From positions 1 to 7,043 of the forward strand of contig CAMWGZ010000064.1 of the NCBI GenBank assembly GCA_947173915.1: a DNA stretch of 7,043 nucleotides, in the 5' to 3' direction. The position numbers were made by a program, and so were the translations under genes. Numbering within the stretch: the stretch's first letter is position 1; each line of letters opens with the position of its first letter. The notes under the pieces were generated by a model that made no database searches, was not told the origin of the DNA, and saw only the letters and a list, made by a program, of their open reading frames with translations. Positions 1 to 4,113 of this stretch are shown here, piece by piece. Source of the DNA: an uncultured Alistipes sp. (GTDB lineage Bacteria; Bacteroidota; Bacteroidia; Bacteroidales; Rikenellaceae).

Positions 1-518
1 TGGCGGGCGCTTCGGCGCGTTATCGGTTCGATCTGAACGGTCCGCAGGCCGCCAACGAGACAAGTGCGCTCTTCCTGGCCGCCGGGCGGGAGCGTTGTTC
101 GGTCGATCTGAGGACGAATCACGCCGTGCCCGACTGTTCGAGCCGCTCGCTGGTCAAGGGTGCCGCTTCGGGTACGGCCCGGGGCGAGTTCCGGGGGCTG
201 GTCTATGTCGCGCGCGACGCGCAGCGCACCGACGCGCAGCAGCAGAGCCGCAACCTGCTCCTGAGCCGCACGGCGCGCATCGACGCGCAGCCGCAGCTGG
301 AGATTTACGCCGACGACGTGCGTTGCAGCCACGGTGCGACCGTCGGACAGATGGACGACGATGCGATCCTTTACATGCGTCAGCGGGGGCTGGGCGAGGC
401 GCAGGCGCGCCGCCTGCAGCTCGAAGGCTTCGCCGGCGAGGTAATCGGCCGCTGCGGCATGGAGGAGGTGCGCGAATGGATGGCCGGACGCATTGCGGAA
501 CGGCTGAACGAAATGTAG
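1..518 (+). CDS. sufD: Fe-S cluster assembly protein SufD, C-terminal part (5' end outside window)
   Basis: The reading frame is open from position 3 to the TAG at 516-518 and gives 171 residues with no start, so this is the C-terminal part of a protein that is usually a little over 400 residues. SufD pairs with SufB and the ATPase SufC in the cytoplasmic SufBC2D scaffold that builds Fe-S clusters. The visible part is a right-handed beta-helix-like stretch followed by the family signature LEIYADDVRCSHGATVGQ. The Cys codon is at 324-326 and the His codon at 330-332; this Cys-x-His pair matches the conserved Cys358/His360 region of E. coli SufD, where the His is a proposed cluster-assembly residue. 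A helical C-terminal domain follows (DDDAILYMRQRGL onward). SufB is less likely because its C-terminal signature differs. sufS begins 14 nt downstream, the common sufBCDS order. Confidence 0.95.
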   Translation, partial: AGASARYRFDLNGPQAANETSALFLAAGRERCSVDLRTNHAVPDCSSRSLVKGAASGTARGEFRGLVYVARDAQRTDAQQQSRNLLLSRTARIDAQPQLEIYADDVRCSHGATVGQMDDDAILYMRQRGLGEAQARRLQLEGFAGEVIGRCGMEEVREWMAGRIAERLNEM

Positions 519-532
519 TGACTTATTCGGTT

Positions 533-1750
533 ATGTGGAATGCAGCAGAGGTGCGGCGGGATTTCCCGATTCTGGAACGCCGCGTTTATGAGAAGCCGCT
601 GATTTATCTCGACAGCGGTGCGACGGCCCAGAAGCCGGCGTGCGTGATCGAGACGGTCGATCGGCTTCACCGGGAGTGGAACGCCAACATCCATCGGGGG
701 GTGCACTACCTCTCGGAGGAGGTTACGACAATGTACGAGGCGGCGCGCGAGCGCATCGCCCGCTACATAGGTGCCGCGGCCAAGGAGGAGATCGTCTTCA
801 CGGCCGGTGCCACCGCGTCGCTCAACACGGTGGCCTATGCCTGGGGCGAGCGCTTCGTGGGGGCGGGCGACAACATCGTCGTCAGCGAGATGGAGCACCA
901 CTCGAACATCATCCCCTGGCAGTTGCTCGCCGAGCGCAAGGGGGCCGAGCTACGTGTGCTTCCCTTCGACGACGAGGGGCGGCTGATGACCGAGAAACTC
1001 GACGGCCTGCTCGACGGACGGACCCGCGTGGTGGCCGTCACGCAGGTCTCCAATACGCTGGGCACGCGCCCCGATCTGGAATACGTTATCGCCCGGGCGC
1101 ACCGCGCGGGGGCGATTGTGGTGGTGGACGGCTGCCAGGGCGTGGTCCACGGGGGTGTGGACGTTGCCCGGCTGGATTGCGACTTCTACGCCTTTTCCGG
1201 CCATAAGCTCTACGGCCCGACGGGAGTGGGCGTGCTCTACGGCAAGCGTGCGCTGCTGGAGGAGATGCCTCCCTTCCTGAGCGGCGGCGACATGGTCGAT
1301 CGGGTGTCGTTCGCGAAGACCACCTTTGCTCCGGTGCCCCTGAAATTCGAGGCCGGGACCTCCAACTTCATCGGGGCCATCGGCCTCGGCGAGGCGGTGC
1401 GCTACCTCGAACGGTTCGACTCCGCCGAGATCGAGGCGCACGAAACGGCGCTGCTCGTCCGCGCCACGGAGGAGTTGCAGCGCATCCCCGGGCTGCGGAT
1501 CTACGGCACAGCGCCGGGCAAGTGCGCGATCGTCTCGTTCAACGTCGAGGGCGTGCACCCCTATGACCTGGGCATGATCCTCGACAAGCTCGGCATCGCC
1601 GTGCGCACGGGACACCATTGCGCCGAACCGGTCATGACCCATTACGGCGTGACGGGTATGTGCCGCGCGTCGTTCGCTCTCTACAATACGCCGGAGGAGG
1701 TCGATGCGCTGGCGGCCGGTGTGGAGCGGGCCGTGCGTATGTTGCGATAA
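533..1750 (+). CDS. sufS: Cysteine desulfurase SufS (class II, PLP-dependent)
   Basis: The protein has 405 residues, the normal length for SufS. It removes sulfur from L-cysteine, forming an enzyme persulfide and alanine, and supplies the SufBCD scaffold. The family N-terminus is present (DFPILERRVYEKPLIYLDSGA). The PLP-binding Lys is K225 in FSGHKLYGPTGVG, and the persulfide-forming Cys is C363 in RTGHHCAEP. Both lie one position before their E. coli counterparts (K226, C364), so the fold is collinear and intact. EMEHHSN near residue 120 is the conserved cofactor-stacking His region. The frame is open upstream to 95, but that extension overlaps sufD and does not resemble SufS. ATG 533 gives the family N-terminus. 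GTG 518, overlapping the sufD stop, is a weaker alternative. No Shine-Dalgarno is visible, as is usual in Bacteroidetes; expression is probably from the suf operon promoter upstream of the window. Confidence 0.97.
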   Translation: MWNAAEVRRDFPILERRVYEKPLIYLDSGATAQKPACVIETVDRLHREWNANIHRGVHYLSEEVTTMYEAARERIARYIGAAAKEEIVFTAGATASLNTVAYAWGERFVGAGDNIVVSEMEHHSNIIPWQLLAERKGAELRVLPFDDEGRLMTEKLDGLLDGRTRVVAVTQVSNTLGTRPDLEYVIARAHRAGAIVVVDGCQGVVHGGVDVARLDCDFYAFSGHKLYGPTGVGVLYGKRALLEEMPPFLSGGDMVDRVSFAKTTFAPVPLKFEAGTSNFIGAIGLGEAVRYLERFDSAEIEAHETALLVRATEELQRIPGLRIYGTAPGKCAIVSFNVEGVHPYDLGMILDKLGIAVRTGHHCAEPVMTHYGVTGMCRASFALYNTPEEVDALAAGVERAVRMLR

Positions 1751-1757
1751 CCGTTTC

Positions 1758-1766
1758 AAAGGAGAA
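1758..1766 (+). promoter_or_regulatory. Shine-Dalgarno-like ribosome binding site of tmk
   Basis: AAAGGAGAA lies in the 22-nt gap after sufS, with 8 nt between GGAG and the ATG at 1773. It fixes the tmk start, although the frame is open further upstream to an ATG at 1704 inside sufS. It is the only clear Shine-Dalgarno I see before a start in this window; the other starts have none, the usual Bacteroidetes pattern. Confidence 0.65.
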
Positions 1767-1772
1767 AAACTC

Positions 1773-2456
1773 ATGCTGATTGTACTGGAAGGACTGGACG
1801 GGGCGGGGAAATCGACGCAGATCGACCGCCTGCGGACGCTGCTGGGCGGGCGGGGCATCCCGTGCCGCTACCTCCATTTTCCGCGTTTCGACGCACCTGT
1901 TTACGGAGAGCTGATCGCCCGCTTCCTGCGGGGCGAGCTGGGGGCGGTGGACCGGGTCGATCCCTACCTGGTCGCGCTGCTCTTCGCCGGCGACCGGGCC
2001 GACGCTGCGGCGCAGCTCCGGGAGTGGCTGGCGGCGGGCGAGGCGGTGGTGCTCGACCGCTACGTCTATTCGAACGTCGGCTATCAGTGCGCCAAGCTGC
2101 CGGAGGGTCCTGCGCGCGAGGCGCTGCGCCGCTGGATCCTCGATCTGGAGTTCGGCTACTACGGCATTCCGCGTCCCGACGTGTCGCTCTTCCTGGATGT
2201 GCCCTTCGAATTTACCGCCCGGAAACTGGCGGAGGTGCGCGAGGGCGACGACCGCGATTACCTGAAGGGTGCACGCGATATTCACGAAGCCTCGCTCGAC
2301 CTCCAGCGCAGCGTGCGGCAGGTCTATCTGGCCGCAGCCGGAGAGGACGAGCGGCTGAAGATCGTCGATTGCGCCGACGCGGCGGGCCGGATGGCCGCTC
2401 CCGACGCTATTTTCGCCCGGATCCGGGCCGAGGTGGAACCGCTGCTGGAGAGATGA
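1773..2456 (+). CDS. tmk: Thymidylate kinase (dTMP kinase)
   Basis: The protein has 227 residues, slightly longer than the usual 205-215. It phosphorylates dTMP to dTDP with ATP in the cytoplasm, a necessary step in dTTP synthesis. The P-loop is GLDGAGKST (residues 7-15). FPRFD (36-40) occupies the dTMP-binding segment. DRYVYSNVGYQ (95-105) is the conserved DRY region with the thymidine-contacting Tyr-Gln. The LID segment is rich in charged residues (about 149-170, with R150, K151, R156, R161 and K165). The P-loop has Gly where human/yeast-type enzymes have an Arg, so catalytic basic residues presumably come from the LID as in bacterial type II enzymes. The FPR motif, in contrast, resembles eukaryotic enzymes more than E. 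coli. The gene follows sufS by 22 nt and overlaps the next gene by 4 nt (ATGA), which suggests co-transcription and translational coupling; no functional link to Suf is implied. Confidence 0.95.
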   Translation: MLIVLEGLDGAGKSTQIDRLRTLLGGRGIPCRYLHFPRFDAPVYGELIARFLRGELGAVDRVDPYLVALLFAGDRADAAAQLREWLAAGEAVVLDRYVYSNVGYQCAKLPEGPAREALRRWILDLEFGYYGIPRPDVSLFLDVPFEFTARKLAEVREGDDRDYLKGARDIHEASLDLQRSVRQVYLAAAGEDERLKIVDCADAAGRMAAPDAIFARIRAEVEPLLER

Positions 2457-3577
2457 TGGGCCGGGAAGTTCTTTCGCCGCGCGCGGTGCGGATCGCGACG
2501 CTCGTCTGCCGGCTGACGCTGGCCGTCGTGTTCATCGTCTCGGGCTTCACGAAAGTGATCGACCCCTGGGGTACGGCGATGAAGATCAACGAATACCTGA
2601 CCATCTACGGGTTCGATGCGCTGATCCCCGGGAGCATGGTCTTCTCGATCTGGCTGTGCGGAGCCGAGATGATGATGGGCTGCATGCTCCTCTTTCGGGT
2701 GCGCATCCGCCTGATCTCGATCTTTGCGCTGGCCTCGATGTCGTTTTTCACGCTGCTTACCTTCCTGAGCGCCACCTTTCTGCCCGTGGAGGATTGCGGC
2801 TGTTTCGGCGAGGCGATCAGGCTCTCGCCCTGGGCCACCTTCTTCAAGAACCTGCTGCTGCTGCCGATGGCTGCGGTGGTCTGGGCCGGAAACCGGCACG
2901 ACCGCATTCTCGACTTCCGCCCCTGGGAGGTGGCGGCGACCCTCTTCTTCTTCACGTTCACGATGGGGCTGGGGACCTATTGCTACCTCCATCTGCCGCT
3001 CGTCGATTTTCTGCCCTACAAGGTCGGTGTCGATGTTTTGGCCGAGATGCGGGCGGCGCGCGACGGTGCCCATCAGCCGATCCGCACGGTGCTGGTCTAT
3101 CGCAGCCTCGCCACGGGCGAGTTGCGCGAGTTCTCGCTCGAAGACGATGCCTGGCGCGATGAGACGGCCTGGGAGTGGGTCGATACGAAGATCGTCGGGG
3201 AGGTGCCGCAGCAGGGGAGCATGATCGAGGAGTTCGCCCTGCGCGACGGACGGGAGGATGCGACCGAACGGGTGCTCTCCGAGCCGGGACGGCTCTACAT
3301 GATCTGCGTGACCTCGTTCGATGACCTGGAGCCGGCATGCGAGGAGTGTCTGCGGCGGCTCGTCGCACGTGCCGCCCGCGAGCAGGCGCGGGTGGTCTGC
3401 ATCACGCCCCAATCCTTGCGGGAGGATGCGGTGCCCGGATTCGCGGGGAGCGAGCCGCTGCCCTGCTACAACGTCGATGCTTCGACGATGAAGACCCTGC
3501 TGCGCGCCCGGACGGGTGTGGTCGTCTTCGAGCAGGGGGTAATCGTCGATAAGCGGAACTGGCGCGACATAGAGTAA
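2453..3577 (+). CDS. MauE/DoxX-type membrane protein with C-terminal thioredoxin-like domain (BT_3928-like)
   Basis: The protein has 374 residues. Five hydrophobic segments are visible at about 15-34, 59-81, 86-109, 128-145 and 158-178. The loops RVRIR (82-86) and NRHDR (147-151) are basic, so by the positive-inside rule the N-terminus is cytoplasmic, and both the third loop and the long tail face the periplasm. The third loop contains DCGCF (114-118), the motif typical of MauE/DoxX-related proteins. The tail (about 180-374) ends in what reads as a thioredoxin-like fold: strand LYMICVTS (281-288), CEEC at 296-299, helix, strand VVCITP, then a strand-turn-strand VVVFEQGVIVDK. The usual cis-Pro position before the last strands appears to be Thr354. 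The family occurs widely in Bacteroidales; its role is not established to my knowledge, and a thiol-redox role is inference. ATG 2453 overlaps the tmk TGA; ATG 2456 would remove one residue. It is the last gene of the plus-strand group. Confidence 0.85.
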   Translation: MMGREVLSPRAVRIATLVCRLTLAVVFIVSGFTKVIDPWGTAMKINEYLTIYGFDALIPGSMVFSIWLCGAEMMMGCMLLFRVRIRLISIFALASMSFFTLLTFLSATFLPVEDCGCFGEAIRLSPWATFFKNLLLLPMAAVVWAGNRHDRILDFRPWEVAATLFFFTFTMGLGTYCYLHLPLVDFLPYKVGVDVLAEMRAARDGAHQPIRTVLVYRSLATGELREFSLEDDAWRDETAWEWVDTKIVGEVPQQGSMIEEFALRDGREDATERVLSEPGRLYMICVTSFDDLEPACEECLRRLVARAAREQARVVCITPQSLREDAVPGFAGSEPLPCYNVDASTMKTLLRARTGVVVFEQGVIVDKRNWRDIE

Positions 3578-3579
3578 AA

Positions 3580-3613
3580 CAACCTCGCCGGTTCCGCGGA
3601 ACCGGCGAGGTTG
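3580..3613. terminator. Perfect inverted-repeat terminator shared by two convergent genes
   Basis: The 34 bases form a perfect palindrome with 17-base arms (left arm CAACCTCGCCGGTTCCG), so a very stable GC-rich hairpin forms on either strand. It starts 3 nt after the TAA of the membrane-protein gene and ends 3 nt before the complement of the OsmC-gene stop. Read on the minus strand, the hairpin is followed by TTTTA, a short but recognisable U-tract, so it should terminate the OsmC transcript intrinsically. On the plus strand the following bases are CGATCAG with no T-run, so termination of the suf-side transcript would depend on the hairpin alone or on other factors. Confidence 0.8.
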
Positions 3614-3616
3614 CGA

Positions 3617-4012
3617 TCAGTGGGTCACGATCGAGATCTCCCGCTCGACGGGGGCGATCGCCCCGAGCATCTTCACACCGCCGCAATATTTGTCGTGGGC
3701 CAGCGTGATCGCGCGGCTGACCTTCTCCTGGTCGTCGCAGGTGCAGGAGGCGCGATAGACGATGCGGAACGAAGCGAATACGCTGTCCGACTGCAACTGC
3801 TCGGTCGATAGCTCGCCCGAGAACTCGATTTCGAGCTGTGCGCCGGGGATGCGCTGTTTTTCGAGTATCGACATGGCCGTCATGCCGGCGCAGGTGGCTC
3901 CGGCCAGGAGCAGCAGCTCTTTGGGGTTGAGTTTGTCGGCCTGCTTGCCTCCTTCGATTTGGTACGTCCGGGCCGAAGTCATCCGGATGGTTATGTTCTG
4001 GTTCATACGCAT
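3617..4012 (-). CDS. OsmC/Ohr-family protein (predicted thiol peroxidase or related)
   Basis: The protein has 131 residues from ATG 4012, or 129 from ATG 4006; both lack a Shine-Dalgarno and I cannot decide between them. OsmC/Ohr proteins are small cytoplasmic dimers that use two cysteines to reduce organic hydroperoxides. The two signature regions are present: C41 in AGATCAGMTAMSIL, at the start of the long central helix, and C110 in HDKYCGGVKML. LNPKELLLLA just before C41 is also typical. The HDKYC form resembles the YhfA-like branch more than classical Ohr, so the substrate is uncertain. An additional Cys-x-Cys pair (C90, C92 in RASCTCDD) is unusual. The frame is open back to 4111, but the extra N-terminus lacks family similarity and would cover the neighbour's promoter. 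The gene stands alone on this strand, converging on the membrane-protein gene and divergent from the TPR gene. Confidence 0.9.
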   Translation of the reverse strand: MRMNQNITIRMTSARTYQIEGGKQADKLNPKELLLLAGATCAGMTAMSILEKQRIPGAQLEIEFSGELSTEQLQSDSVFASFRIVYRASCTCDDQEKVSRAITLAHDKYCGGVKMLGAIAPVEREISIVTH

Positions 4013-4062
4013 GATATTTTGGTTCGGTTTCGTGTAGAACAATAATCGTTCCCGAAAAGGCG

Positions 4063-4088
4063 TTGGGAGAGAAAAATTCCTATCTTTG
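4063..4088 (+). promoter_or_regulatory. Bacteroidetes-type promoter of the TPR gene
   Basis: TATCTTTG at 4081-4088 matches the Bacteroidetes -7 consensus TAnnTTTG exactly. A TTG at 4063-4065 could be the -33 element, with 15 nt between the two, which is shorter than I would expect, so this part is weaker. The -7 box ends 25 nt before the ATG at 4114, so the leader would be short. It lies in the AT-richer divergent region 4013-4113. On the minus strand I see only a poor candidate for the OsmC gene (TATTGTTC, complement of 4037-4044) and do not call it. Confidence 0.75.
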
Positions 4089-4113
4089 CCCGAATCATTC
4101 TCAACTTGCAATT

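Noticed and set aside
95..532. N-terminal extension of sufS to an upstream ATG
   Set aside because: It overlaps the SufD coding sequence in another frame and reads as Arg/Ala-rich nonsense; SufS homologues begin near ATG 533.
950..1858. Minus-strand open frame of 302 codons over sufS and the tmk start
   Set aside because: It is the antisense shadow of sufS, whose catalytic residues and full length are intact.
2324..3412. Minus-strand open frame of 362 codons over the membrane-protein gene
   Set aside because: It is rich in R, H, E and Q with no recognisable domain; the plus strand encodes five clear membrane segments.
4013..4111. N-terminal extension of the OsmC-family protein to ATG 4111
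   Set aside because: OsmC proteins start close to the MNQNITI segment; the extra 33 residues have no family similarity and would cover the divergent promoter region.
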